Shown: positions 19,315 through 27,623 of the stretch, piece after piece
Numbering within the stretch: position 1 is the first letter of the stretch
How the letters are laid out: each line of letters begins with the position of its first letter
From: Polyangiaceae bacterium
GTDB taxonomy: Bacteria > Myxococcota_A > Polyangia > Polyangiales > Polyangiaceae
Assembly (NCBI GenBank): GCA_016715885.1
Contig: JADJXL010000007.1
Coordinates: 62,001 to 126,000, forward strand
DNA: 64,000 nucleotides
Direction: 5' to 3'
Made by a program: the position numbers and the translations under genes
The notes under the pieces: generated by a model
The model's input: the letters and a program-made list of their open reading frames with translations, nothing else
What the model was told of the DNA's origin: nothing
Databases searched by the model: none

Positions 19315-20748
19315 ATGCGCATGCGATGGGCTCGTCTGCGCTTTCAAATCATAGGAACGCTTTTTGCGGCTCCGCCCGATCATGGCGAGTTATCGATTGC
19401 CATCGAGGAGCTCGCCAAGAAGCAATGGCGCCATCCCACGACGGGAGAATGCGTCAAGTTTGGCGCGTCCACCATCGAGCGATGGTACTACCAAGCCAAA
19501 GCGTCGCCCGTCGACACGATGGAATCGCTCGCGCGCAAAGTGCGTGGTGATGCAGGAAAACAACCCTGCATCCATGCCGTGCTCAAAGAGACCATTCGGC
19601 GCCTGCACCAGCAATTCCCGTGGCTGTCGTTTCAGCTTCATTACGACAACATCTGGCTCTCGCGGAAAAGGATCCGACCATCCATCCGATTCCGTCGTAT
19701 TCGACGATTTGTCGATACATGAAGAGCCAGGACTCTTGCGCGCAAAGTCGTCCAAGATCCGGCAGAAGAAGTCGAATACGGGCGAAGCTTTCGAGGTGCG
19801 GGAAACGCGCTCCTTCGAGGTGGAGCACGTCAATGGGCTGTGGCATTTGGATTTTCACGAATGCTCACGCAGCCTCTGCTTGCCATCGGGCGAACGGCAC
19901 AAGCCGGTGCTCTTGTGCGTGCTCGATGATCGGTCACGATTGGTTTGCCATGCGCAATGGTACCTCGCTCCGAGCGCGGAGACGCTGATTCACGGCCTTT
20001 GCCAAGCGATCATGAAACGCGGATTGCCCTGGGCGCTTTACGCCGACAATGGCGGGGCCATGGTTGCCGCCGAAACGCGTGAGGGACTGTTGCGACTCGG
20101 TATCGTGTACGATCACACGCGGCCGTATGGTCCTGAGCAAAACGCCAAGCAGGAAGTGTTTTGGGCTCAGGTCGAAGGTCGGCTCATGGCGATGCTTCGC
20201 GGCGAGCCTACGCTGACTTTGGCATTGCTGAACCAGGCGACGCAAGCGTGGGTCGAACAGGAATACAATCGGTCCATCCACAGCGAAACCAAGCAAGCGC
20301 CCATTGCACGATTTCTCGATGGGCCGAATACGAGTCGCCCGAGTCCAGAGCTGGACGAATTGCGCCAGGCATTTCGTCGGTCCACGACGCGCGCAGAGAC
20401 AAGGCGACGGCACGCTGAGCCTCGAGGGGATTCGTTTCGAGATTCCCGCGCGATATCGGCCTTTGAAGCGCGTCCACGTCCGATATGCAAATGGGACTTG
20501 TCGTCGGTGGAACTGTGCGACGAGCGTACGGGAAAGTCTCTGTGCACGCTTTTGCCGCTCGACAAGGCCAAAATGCCGACCGACAACGGCGAGTGATTCA
20601 ATCGGACGCAAAGCCGACCGACCACGCAGGGGACGCGCCTGGAATCACGCCATTGCTACAGAAATACATTGCCGAATACGCGGCGACCGGGTTGCCCCCG
20701 GCATACCTCGCTCACGAGGAAGTAACGGAATTTTCTGAAAGAGGACAC
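19315..20748 (+). pseudogene. DDE integrase-core transposase, several frame breaks
   Basis: Reading across frames gives an N-terminal HTH part (FGASTIERWYYQAK), a Mu-type second HTH (PSYSTICRYMKSQ), then the rve catalytic core: HLDFHECSRSL (first Asp), VLDDRSRLVCHAQWYL, LYADNGGAM (second Asp) and GPEQNAKQEVFWAQVEGRLMAML (Glu). The C-terminal beta domain reads LSLEGIRFEIPARYRPLKRVHVRYA. Frame changes are near 19642 (ttcatt for ttcgatt), 19728, 20395, 20490 (A run) and 20572 (A run). All catalytic residues are present, so the real gene may be intact. The end is uncertain: the last frame runs toward the ATPase start, or a TGA at 20594-20596 closes it. Confidence 0.65.
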
Positions 20749-21583
20749 ATGAAGTCGAAACTCTTGACGCTTTACGGGCTAAAATTCAATCCATTTCGCC
20801 CGGACGTGCCGATTGAAGCGATCTACGCATCGCCCGCCATCGAATCTTTTTGCCAGCGTACGGCGGCCGCCGTGCAAGATGGCGGATTCGTCATGATTAC
20901 GGGTGATCCGGGAATGGGCAAATCGGTCGTTTTGCGATTGCTTGCTCACCAAATCAAGCGGTTGCCGGATGTCGTGGTGGGATCCATCGATCACCCGCAA
21001 AGTCGCGTACCGGATTTCTATCGCGAGCTCGGCGACATTTTGCTGTGCCGCTTCGAGCAAGCAATCGGTGGGGTGGCTTCAAAGCATTGCGAGGGCGGTG
21101 GGCAGAGCACATCGGACAAACCTTGATGCGCCCGGTCCTCGCGATTGACGAGGCGCAGGAGATGCACGATGATGTCTTGTCCGAATTGCGTCTCTTGGCG
21201 AGCAAGGACTTCGATTCGCGGTCGCTGTTTTGTGTCGTATTTGCGGGTGACATTCGCTTGCCGAATCGATTTCCGGAGGCCGGAGCTCGTGCCGCTCGGA
21301 AGTCGAATTCGCCGGCGATTGAACCTGGAGCAAGCCTCGAACGAAGACATTACCGCGTGTCTCGATCATTTGCTTGCGGCTGCGGGTAATGCGACATTGA
21401 TGTCATCGGCGCTCAAAGCGACGCTGGTCGAGCATGCGGTCGGCAATTACCGCATCATGATGCACATGGGCGACGAGCTCTTGGCGGCCGGGCGCCGAGC
21501 GCAATGCAGCGCAACTCGACGAAAAGCTCTTCCTCGACGTATTTCATCTGCAGCGCCCGAAGACCGGAGGAAAACGCCGATGA
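20749..21583 (+). pseudogene. transposon AAA ATPase (TniB/ExeA-like), three frame breaks
   Basis: Begins MKSKLLTLYGLKFNPF, typical for ExeA/TniB-like ATPases. Walker A is GDPGMGKS (near residue 48), Walker B is VLAIDEAQEM, and the sensor region is FCVVFAGDIRL, followed by SRIRRRLNLEQ and LDHLLAAAG. Frame changes occur near 21037 (missing T in a T run), 21272 (extra C in ttccgg) and 21491 (extra G). Correcting all three gives 277 aa ending at the TGA 21581-21583. Such ATPases select target DNA and activate the transposase. Confidence 0.7.
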
Positions 21584-21879
21584 TGCGCTCGCCGCCGCTG
21601 GTCATTCCATCGGTCAACGATATCCGATTTGCGCCCGAGCGTGCGTCGCTCGTGATTTTGCAAGCCGCGCTCATCGTAGCGGCTCGCGCGCTCGTGGTCG
21701 AACATCCGAGCGTCCAATCGCGTGACGATCCGCGGCTCTTCGATCCACCGACGCTCGCTCACGCTCGCGAATTGCTCGACCAATTCAATGAGCTCACAGA
21801 TTCGCTCGAGCGCTACTTTGCCGCTGTGGATGCAGTGGCGGAGCCGAAGCGCGTCGCCCTCGACGACTCGATTTTCTAA
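21580..21879 (+). CDS. small transposon-linked protein, 99 aa
   Basis: An ATG at 21580 overlaps the stop of the corrected ATPase frame (ATGA), so the two are translationally coupled. The protein is helical and acidic toward the end (RELLDQFNELTDSLERYFAAVDAVAEPKR), with no motif I recognise. By position it belongs to the transposon operon as its last gene, directly before the end repeats. It could be an accessory or regulatory subunit. Confidence 0.6.
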   Translation: MMRSPPLVIPSVNDIRFAPERASLVILQAALIVAARALVVEHPSVQSRDDPRLFDPPTLAHARELLDQFNELTDSLERYFAAVDAVAEPKRVALDDSIF

Positions 21880-21889
21880 GCCCCGAATC

Positions 21890-22079
21890 CATCAAATAGC
21901 GTGCATGAGTAATTTGCATGCAAAGCATCAAATAGCGCGCTACCTCGAGCAAAGCATCAAACACCGTGCACACGACGACGGGGCATCAATTTGCCTGCTC
22001 AGATGCGCGGACATCAAATAGCGTGCACGAGGGCGAAGGCATCAGAATGCGTGCACGAGGGAGCATCAGATAGCGTGGA
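21890..22079 (+). repeat. array of about seven 20-bp repeats (transposon right end)
   Basis: Related copies of CATCAAATAGCGTGCACGAG start near 21890, 21926, 21955, 21984, 22012, 22040 and 22063, spaced 23-36 bases apart. The first, fifth and sixth are best conserved (catcaaatagcgtgca, catcaaatagcgtgcacgag and catcagaatgcgtgcacgag); others keep the catca start. They directly follow the transposon operon. Multiple same-orientation sites at one end are what Tn7-like and Tn5053-like transposases bind. Confidence 0.75.
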
Positions 22080-22397
22080 GATGCTGAATCGATATGTGCA
22101 CCGCGCGCCGATGTTCGCGCACCTTCGGCCATGCATGTTCACGTCGTTTGGCCACCTCCCCGAACCTTCCCAATCGATGTTCGCTTGACCGCCGAGGTCC
22201 GCGCACCTTCGGCCATCCACGTGCGCATCGCCATGGCGACTTCCCTGGACCTTCGCCAGCAATCCGCACATCCTTCCGAGGTCTGGTTTCACCTGCACGA
22301 TCGGAGTTTCCGCCAAAATCGTCCGCCTGGACACTCGATCCACCTTGACGCCGGTCGTCCGCACGCATAGTGCGCTCGTATTCAACCTGGAGGTTTT
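22080..22397. other. intergenic region with a duplicated 16-bp word
   Basis: No gene is visible. The word gcgcaccttcggccat occurs at about 22118-22133 and 22202-22217, each followed by a similar cacgt-containing stretch, suggesting an imperfect 84-bp tandem unit. The 3' end contains a ribosome site (ggaggt) directly before the ATG at 22398. Confidence 0.4.
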
Positions 22398-23180
22398 ATG
22401 GACGACGATTTCGATCCGTCGCGGTATGCGCGTGCTCCTAAGCTCGATGTGCCAAGCGCCATTGCGCTTTCCATCAAGCTGCTCGCGGCCATGCCCCAAA
22501 AAGCGCCTGCGCCCGTCAAAAAGGCCGCAAAGGCGCTCCGCGCCAAGACCATCGCTTTGCAATCAGCGTGGAAGGCGCGCGATCGCGTCGAAAAACGCCC
22601 CGACCCGCGGCCCATCGACGTCTCCGCGGACAATGCAATGAGCCGCCTCATCGGGCGCATCGAAGATTACGCGGGACTTCCTGCGGAAACGTACCCGCTG
22701 GCGGCACGAGCGCAGAGCATCCTTGGGACGCTATTTCCGAATGGCGCATCGTTTCTAAAAAGCGATTATGCTAGCCAATGGGCCGAGACGCAAAAGCGTA
22801 TCGAGCGCATCGACGAAGAAAACCTCGAGGACGACATCAATGCCATTGCAGGTCCCGAGTTTCTCAAGGAAGTGCGGCGCATTCACAAGCTTTATGGCGA
22901 AGCCATTGGTGTGACGAAAGCGCGCAGCGAATCGCCCGTACCGAGCCTCGCGCAGCCGCTCCGTGACGTGGGCGCCGCAATGACGCTGTATGCGGTGCAA
23001 TTGGTATCGGTGTGCGTCGATGAAGAAGCTTCCAATGAAGCGCGATCCGCAGCGCAGGAAGCATTGAAACCATTCGACGCACATCGAGCCGCAGCGGCGC
23101 GCCGAGATGCACAAAAAGGCGAAGATACCTCGATTACGCCAGATACAGCCGTCCCCGAAGTGTCGGACGCGCCGGTGTAG
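22398..23180 (+). CDS. hypothetical protein, 260 aa
   Basis: Starts at an ATG with ggaggt a few bases before it. The product is largely helical, basic in the first third (KKAAKALRAKTIALQSAWKARDR) and acidic in the middle (RIDEENLEDDINAIAGPEF). It ends in a low-complexity acidic tail. No signal peptide, membrane helix or catalytic motif. I do not recognise the family. It lies within the accessory segment between the long direct repeats. Confidence 0.65.
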   Translation: MDDDFDPSRYARAPKLDVPSAIALSIKLLAAMPQKAPAPVKKAAKALRAKTIALQSAWKARDRVEKRPDPRPIDVSADNAMSRLIGRIEDYAGLPAETYPLAARAQSILGTLFPNGASFLKSDYASQWAETQKRIERIDEENLEDDINAIAGPEFLKEVRRIHKLYGEAIGVTKARSESPVPSLAQPLRDVGAAMTLYAVQLVSVCVDEEASNEARSAAQEALKPFDAHRAAAARRDAQKGEDTSITPDTAVPEVSDAPV

Positions 23181-23326
23181 TCGCGGCAGTCAACTGGCGG
23201 CACACTTCCGCGTCGCAACACCCTCTCCAATCCCACGCTCAAAAATGACACCAAGCCCATCGCGTGAATTCGCTGTCCGCACCTCTTCAGCATAAAGATC
23301 GACGTGGTGCGAAGATCGCCGCCTAC

Positions 23327-23734
23327 TTATGGCGTTTCTTCTTGTGGAGGCTTCCACAGGTCCCATCCCTCGTCCGGTGCTGGAACGCCGATACCAGCTA
23401 AAAACTCGCGAGCGACGGTAATGATAGCTCCTGGAGCGACCCGACTGATTGACCATGTATTCAGAAGCGTTCGCATTGCACGCGCTGGTCCTAGAATGCG
23501 TGCATCTTTCACCCTATTTTCGGGCCTGTCGAACATGGCAAGAAAGTCATCGAAAAGCGCCAGAACCTCCTCGTGCGTAGCCAGTTTGGAATCCTCGATC
23601 TGCGCAAGATATCACGGTGCGGCAAATACGGTCATAAGATTTAAAACTCCACTCAACGTACGTATCAGCCGCGTTTGCTGCTCTAGCCTGGATTGATCGG
23701 TACGCGCCTGATCCGGCTCACTATCTTCGCTCAT
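23327..23734 (-). pseudogene. hypothetical protein interrupted by an in-frame TGA
   Basis: From the ATG at 23734 the frame runs 40 codons (ending VFAAP), meets a TGA at 23612-23614, and continues in the same frame without further stops for 94 codons (YLAQIEDSKLATHEE, then FDDFLAMFDRPENRV and ending KPPQEETP). The protein would be about 134 aa, acidic and helical. A single-base change such as CGA to TGA explains the stop; unlike the other broken genes here this is not an indel. It starts 12 bases after the end of the secreted Cys-rich gene, so both are probably one operon. Confidence 0.5.
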
Positions 23735-23746
23735 TGGCTCTATCCT

Positions 23747-24400
23747 TCAATACGGTATGCAGAACGGTCCAACAAAGACGTCCTTGAATGATGAGATTGC
23801 GCCTGCGCCGACAGCCACAATCTTCAGCGGCGACGTGCCAGTCTCTACACACACATAGGAACACCACTTTTTGAACACGATATGTTTGAGAACTTCGGCG
23901 ATCCAACTAGGACAACCACGGCAACCTGCGTCACCACACGCATCAACATAGCACATATGACGGACGCTAGGCGCGCCCATGGCGCAGCGGGCATTCATGG
24001 CGCAACCTTGATCACCACATTCAAACTTGGGTGATATTGCCAATTCATCAAGCGATTCATCAAAGCACGCTTGCCAAATATCCTCCAAATTCACATACTC
24101 AGATATGTCTTGCATACCGTGCTCGCCATTCATTGCATCACTTTCGCTCGTCAGGTGATCATTGTCAGGCGCGCTTTCAGGCGATGAGTCATTCTGCAGT
24201 GCGATCAACTGGAGCCGTGGTCGTACCATTTCAGGTACATCCGCGGAATTGGCGGCACCGCCACCACTACATGTGAACGCACGTTCGTCTGCGCTCATCA
24301 GCGCTTCGTCGCTGGCATGGCTGCTTGATGCAACCGTCGTTCCTGCAGCACTTCCCGCCATGCAGAAAAGAGCTACCCATGCAGACCGAGTTCGGCACAT
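23747..24400 (-). CDS. secreted Cys-rich hypothetical protein
   Basis: About 217 aa. N-terminal signal peptide (WVALFCMAGSAAGTTVASSSHA), an acidic Ser-rich middle, and a C-terminal part with at least ten Cys in the pattern CGDQGC, ARCAMG, CYVDACGDAGCRGC and WCSYVC, presumably disulfide-bonded. The ATG at 24400 places the signal correctly. Myxobacteria have many such Cys-rich exported proteins. The function is unknown. It is followed closely by the TGA-interrupted gene. Confidence 0.65.
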   Translation of the reverse strand: MCRTRSAWVALFCMAGSAAGTTVASSSHASDEALMSADERAFTCSGGGAANSADVPEMVRPRLQLIALQNDSSPESAPDNDHLTSESDAMNGEHGMQDISEYVNLEDIWQACFDESLDELAISPKFECGDQGCAMNARCAMGAPSVRHMCYVDACGDAGCRGCPSWIAEVLKHIVFKKWCSYVCVETGTSPLKIVAVGAGAISSFKDVFVGPFCIPY

Positions 24401-24575
24401 GACTTCCAAAGGTACATCGCCAGGAAGCATCGCCACAAGCAAGAATAGAACGGGCCGCGCACCTACGACGATCCATATTCAGATGACGTTGGTGATCCTC
24501 CGTCCGTAAGCGTGTCCGTCGCTATTGCCGACGTGACCGCATTGCGGCACACTCGCTCGACTCGTTACCGACAGC

Positions 24576-24981
24576 GGGAGAAGTCGTTGCAGCAACGGCT
24601 CTGTCGGGCGTGGGTTTTCCCATCGCGCTTGCCGAAGGCGTCGACCTCTTCCGCGCAGCGCTCGTGTGGGTCGTCTGGGCCGTCGCGTTTGCCCTCGCAA
24701 CCGTCGCGGTACGAGCCGTGATTGCCCGAGCGAAACATGCCGGTCCTTTGCCGATCGTCACGGCGTATGTTGCGCTCGTCGGATCGATCGTGGCGAGCGT
24801 CGGTTTGGCACTCGCGGGTCAACTTCCGATGTCCGTGCCGATCGCGCTTGTACCGTTCGAAGTGCTGGGCCTCGGCGTGCTCGTCGCACCCGTGCATACG
24901 AAGCACTTGCGCAAGGTGGGCTGGGGCTTGGTTGCGGCGAGCGTCACGACGTGTGGGTTTGTCGTGACGTTCTTTCGTTGA
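24576..24981 (+). pseudogene. 3' fragment of YwiC-like gene (repeat copy 2)
   Basis: The fragment begins at codon 133 of the gene at 13775, with no start codon of its own. It continues in an unbroken frame to GFVVTFFR and a stop. It carries the correct ttcgaa version of the site that is altered in copy 1. As there is no promoter or start, it is a by-product of the duplication. A GTG or ATG within it would yield only a truncated membrane protein. Confidence 0.85.
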
Positions 24982-24984
24982 TGT

Positions 24985-25619
24985 TTAGTTTGCGGCGCAG
25001 TCGAGGTTTTGCGTCGAGCAGTTCGTCATGACGCACGTCGAGCACTCGGTCGTCGCCGCGGCTCCCGTGCAGATGTTGCTCCCACAATCGGTCATGCAGT
25101 CCGTGCAGGTGCACGTCTTCAGCGCATCGAACGCCGCTTCGCTTGCAGGTGTGCAGAACGGATCGGCAGGAGCACCGAGGCCCGTTGCCTTCACCGCTTG
25201 ATCACACGTAGTGCACGCGCCGCCGCTTCCGCCGCTTCCGCCGCCACCGCCACTTCCACCACTTCCACTCGAAGAGCTCGACTCGAACTCGAAACACCAT
25301 CGACGCCATCGCAGTTCTGATCGATGCCATCGCCAAGCGTATCGGTCGCTCCGGGATTCATCGACGCGTCGTTGTCGTTGCAGTCGGCGTAGTCCGGGTA
25401 TCCATCGCCATCGAAATCGAAGCTGTCGCCTGGTGGGCCGCCGTAACAGGCCATCAGCGTGACGGCGACGAGGCCGCCGGTGGCAGCCGCGGCGACGCCC
25501 TTGACGAGGCCGCCGAGCTTCGAAGGTACTTTGACGTCCAACGATTCCGCGCCACAGTGCGGACACGCGGCCGCGTTCGTCGGAACGAACCCTTCACAAT
25601 GCGTGCACGTGAGAAGCAT
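24985..25619 (-). pseudogene. zinc-ribbon plus MopE-type protein, copy 2 (frame broken elsewhere)
   Basis: Same gene as at 14581-15217. Here the zinc-ribbon start, membrane helix and MopE motif are in one frame (MLLTCTHCEG to DGIDQNCDGVDG), but a base is missing near 25283 (ctcgaac for ctcggaac), so the Ser/Gly linker and Cys-rich end are lost to a wrong frame. The corrected length is again 212 codons. The two copies are thus broken at different, complementary points. Confidence 0.75.
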
Positions 25620-25684
25620 GAATAAGGATCCTTTTTTGAAGCGCGCTCATTTCATCAGCGCGCCAATTGCATTAGCATAGTCGA

Positions 25685-26938
25685 ATGGCGCTTCGTCGTG
25701 TACCCATCGTCGCGGGCAACTTCTACCCAGCGTATGTCGTCTGGGAAATCACGTTGCGATGCGATCAGCCCTGTGCGCATTGTGGCTCGCGCGCAGGAGG
25801 TCCGCGGACCGGCGAGTTATCCACGGACGAGGCGTTCGGGGTCGTCGAGCAATTGCGCAAGCAAGGAACGCGCGAGGTCGTGCTGATTGGGGGCGAAGCG
25901 TATTTGCACGAGGGGTTTCTGGATATCGTGCGCGCGCTGCGGAAAGCAGGAATTCGTCCCACGATGACGACGGGTGGTCGAGGGATCGACGCGGAGCTGG
26001 CGAATGCCATGAAGGACGCGGGCATTCACTTGGTATCCGTCAGCATCGATGGTCTTTCGCACAGCCACGACTTGATTCGGCGGGCAAAATCGAGTTTTGA
26101 AAGTGCAACCCGAGCGCTCGAACATTTGCGTCGTGCGGGAATTCGCATTGCGGCCAACACGCACATCAATCGAATCAATCGCGGGGATCTCGAAGCGCTC
26201 TACGAGCACTTGAAAACGTGCGGCATCACGGCTTGGCAGGTACAGATCACGGCGGCCTTGGGACGAGCGGCCGATCGCCCTGCGATGCTGCTACAACCGT
26301 ATGATTTGCTGGACGTCGTTCCGCGAATCGTTGCATTGAAAAAACGTGCCTATCGCGACGGAATTATCGTGATGCCAGGCAATAACCTCGGGTACTTCGG
26401 CCCCGAAGAGGCGCTTTTGAGGTCCCTGAAAGAAGGCGGAAAAGATCATTTCGTGGGGTGCCAAGCGGGGCAGCGCGTTCTGGGTATCGAATCCGACGGC
26501 GGCGTCAAAGGCTGTCCTTCATTGCAGAGTTACGCCTATGTCGGGGGAAATCTTCGGGACAAACCACTTTCCGAAATCTGGAACGAAACCCCGGAGCTCA
26601 CATTCACGCGCAATCGCACGGTGGACGATTTGTGGGGATTTTGCCGGACGTGTCCATTTGCCGAAGTATGCATGGGCGGCTGTTCGTTCACGGCCCACGC
26701 GTTATTTGGAAGGCCCGGGAACAATCCCTATTGCCATTTTCGAGCGCGAACGCTGGCAGCCCAAAACATTCGCGAACGGCTCGTGCCCACGACGGCGGCC
26801 GAGGGCAAACCGTTTGACCACGGACGATTCGAGATCGTGGAGGAGCCGTTTTCAGCGCCAGAACCTCAGACGGAAATGCCAAAGGAAACGCTCGTGCAGA
26901 TCACGCGAGCGCCGCGGGCTGAACGAGATGCAGTGTGA
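25685..26938 (+). CDS. radical SAM/SPASM domain protein
   Basis: 417 aa. The radical-SAM cluster is CDQPCAHC (C-x3-C-x2-C) near residues 26-33; glycine motif GGEAYLHEGF follows. The SPASM-like C-terminal part has CQAGQRVLGIESDGGVKGCPS, then CRTCPFAEVCMGGC and a further Cys in PYCHFRAR, enough for auxiliary Fe-S clusters. Such enzymes modify ribosomally made peptides or enzymes, or act in cofactor synthesis. No short precursor peptide is seen next to it, so the substrate is open. It diverges from the MopE-like Cys-rich gene, whose product may be worth testing as a partner (speculative). Confidence 0.88.
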   Translation: MALRRVPIVAGNFYPAYVVWEITLRCDQPCAHCGSRAGGPRTGELSTDEAFGVVEQLRKQGTREVVLIGGEAYLHEGFLDIVRALRKAGIRPTMTTGGRGIDAELANAMKDAGIHLVSVSIDGLSHSHDLIRRAKSSFESATRALEHLRRAGIRIAANTHINRINRGDLEALYEHLKTCGITAWQVQITAALGRAADRPAMLLQPYDLLDVVPRIVALKKRAYRDGIIVMPGNNLGYFGPEEALLRSLKEGGKDHFVGCQAGQRVLGIESDGGVKGCPSLQSYAYVGGNLRDKPLSEIWNETPELTFTRNRTVDDLWGFCRTCPFAEVCMGGCSFTAHALFGRPGNNPYCHFRARTLAAQNIRERLVPTTAAEGKPFDHGRFEIVEEPFSAPEPQTEMPKETLVQITRAPRAERDAV

Positions 26939-27044
26939 TCGCACGAGGCGATGCGCCAAGAAAAACCATGCTTGCGTCAGCATGCCGATGGGTGCATCCT
27001 GAAACGCATCGACGATCGCAAGTCCTCATGGTAAGCTCTCCCCG

Positions 27045-27281
27045 ATGAACCTGCATCTGCTCAAGGGTCGCGTAACCGATGGACGCCTCGTCATTGATGC
27101 GCCCGTTCAGCTTCCGGAGGGGACGCAGGTGGATGTGGCTATCGTGGATCCCGGGGATAATCTCGACGCGGTGGAGCGCGCGCACCTTGACAATATGCTC
27201 GCGCAGTCCTGGGCACAGGCCCGCGCCGGACAGACTCGCCCGGCCAACGAGCTGCTCGACCGGCTACGCCGCAAACGATGA
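27045..27281 (+). CDS. antitoxin-like protein of a type II TA module
   Basis: 78 aa. N-terminal beta-rich part (LKGRVTDGRLVIDAPVQLPEGTQVDVAIVD) resembles the AbrB-like/DUF104-type antitoxin start, and the C-terminal helix (RAHLDNMLAQSWAQARAGQ) would bind the toxin. It overlaps the next gene by four bases (ATGA), as toxin-antitoxin pairs commonly do. In such pairs the antitoxin also represses the operon. Confidence 0.75.
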   Translation: MNLHLLKGRVTDGRLVIDAPVQLPEGTQVDVAIVDPGDNLDAVERAHLDNMLAQSWAQARAGQTRPANELLDRLRRKR

Positions 27282-27592
27282 CCATCCGACTCCGCACCAC
27301 CGCCGCGGCCGACGAGGCAGTGGAGCAAATCGATTCGTGGTGGCGCGCAAACCGGCTGGCCGCGCCCGACCTGTTTCTCGAAGAATTTGCTGCAGCGCTG
27401 GCGCTACTGGTCGAAGCGCCCGACATTGGTGCGCCGTATCCGCATCGCACGATCTCCGGCGTCCGGCGGTTCTACCTCACGCGAACGCGGTACCACGTTT
27501 ACTACGTGCATGACACGGACGCCGGTGAGGTCGTGGTCCTCATGGTGTGGAGCTCGGTCCGAGGCTCCGCGCCTGCGCTGCAGATGCGCTGA
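27278..27592 (+). CDS. RelE/ParE-family toxin
   Basis: 104 aa with the ParE/RelE pattern: TTAAADEAVEQIDSWWRANRLAAPDLFLEEFAAALALL, then GVRRFYLTRTRYHVYYVHDTDAGEVVVLMVWSSVRG. The basic RRFYL and YHVYY strands and the C-terminal VWSSVRG are typical. ParE relatives poison gyrase, RelE relatives cut mRNA on the ribosome; sequence alone does not decide. The start lies within the antitoxin's stop. Confidence 0.82.
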   Translation: MTIRLRTTAAADEAVEQIDSWWRANRLAAPDLFLEEFAAALALLVEAPDIGAPYPHRTISGVRRFYLTRTRYHVYYVHDTDAGEVVVLMVWSSVRGSAPALQMR

Positions 27593-27623
27593 CGAAACAT
27601 ATTCCAAATCAGTCAGCAATCCC

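Larger units (their letters stand above)
18376..22090 (+). mobile_element. multi-component DDE transposon (Tn7/Tn5053-like organisation)
   Basis: Four co-directional genes: zinc-ribbon protein, integrase-core transposase, AAA ATPase and a small protein, then an array of about seven related 20-bp repeats. A transposase with a separate ATPase and multiple end-binding sites resembles the Tn7, Tn5053 and Mu organisation and not a simple IS. The inverted partner of the repeats is not visible on the left (18376-18590), so the left boundary is uncertain; no target-site duplication could be defined. The transposase and ATPase frames are broken at about eight places, most of them in homopolymers or at ttcg. 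Confidence 0.65.
24576..25650. repeat. long direct repeat, copy 2 (1075 bp)
   Basis: Second copy of the segment at 14170-15248. The offset falls from 10406 to 10402 bases across it, accounted for by the four extra bases in copy 1. The right end is followed by the natural downstream gene (radical SAM), while the left end joins unrelated DNA. The original locus order was therefore YwiC-like, MopE-like, radical SAM, and the accessory DNA lies between duplicated parts. Confidence 0.95.

Noticed and set aside
23612..23614. selenocysteine codon
   Set aside because: No Cys/Sec context or SECIS-like hairpin is recognisable after the TGA; the product is not a redox protein type.
14170..25650. attL/attR pair from an integrase-driven island
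   Set aside because: The repeats are 1.08 kb long, contain whole genes and no tRNA, and no integrase gene is in the island, unlike site-specific integration.
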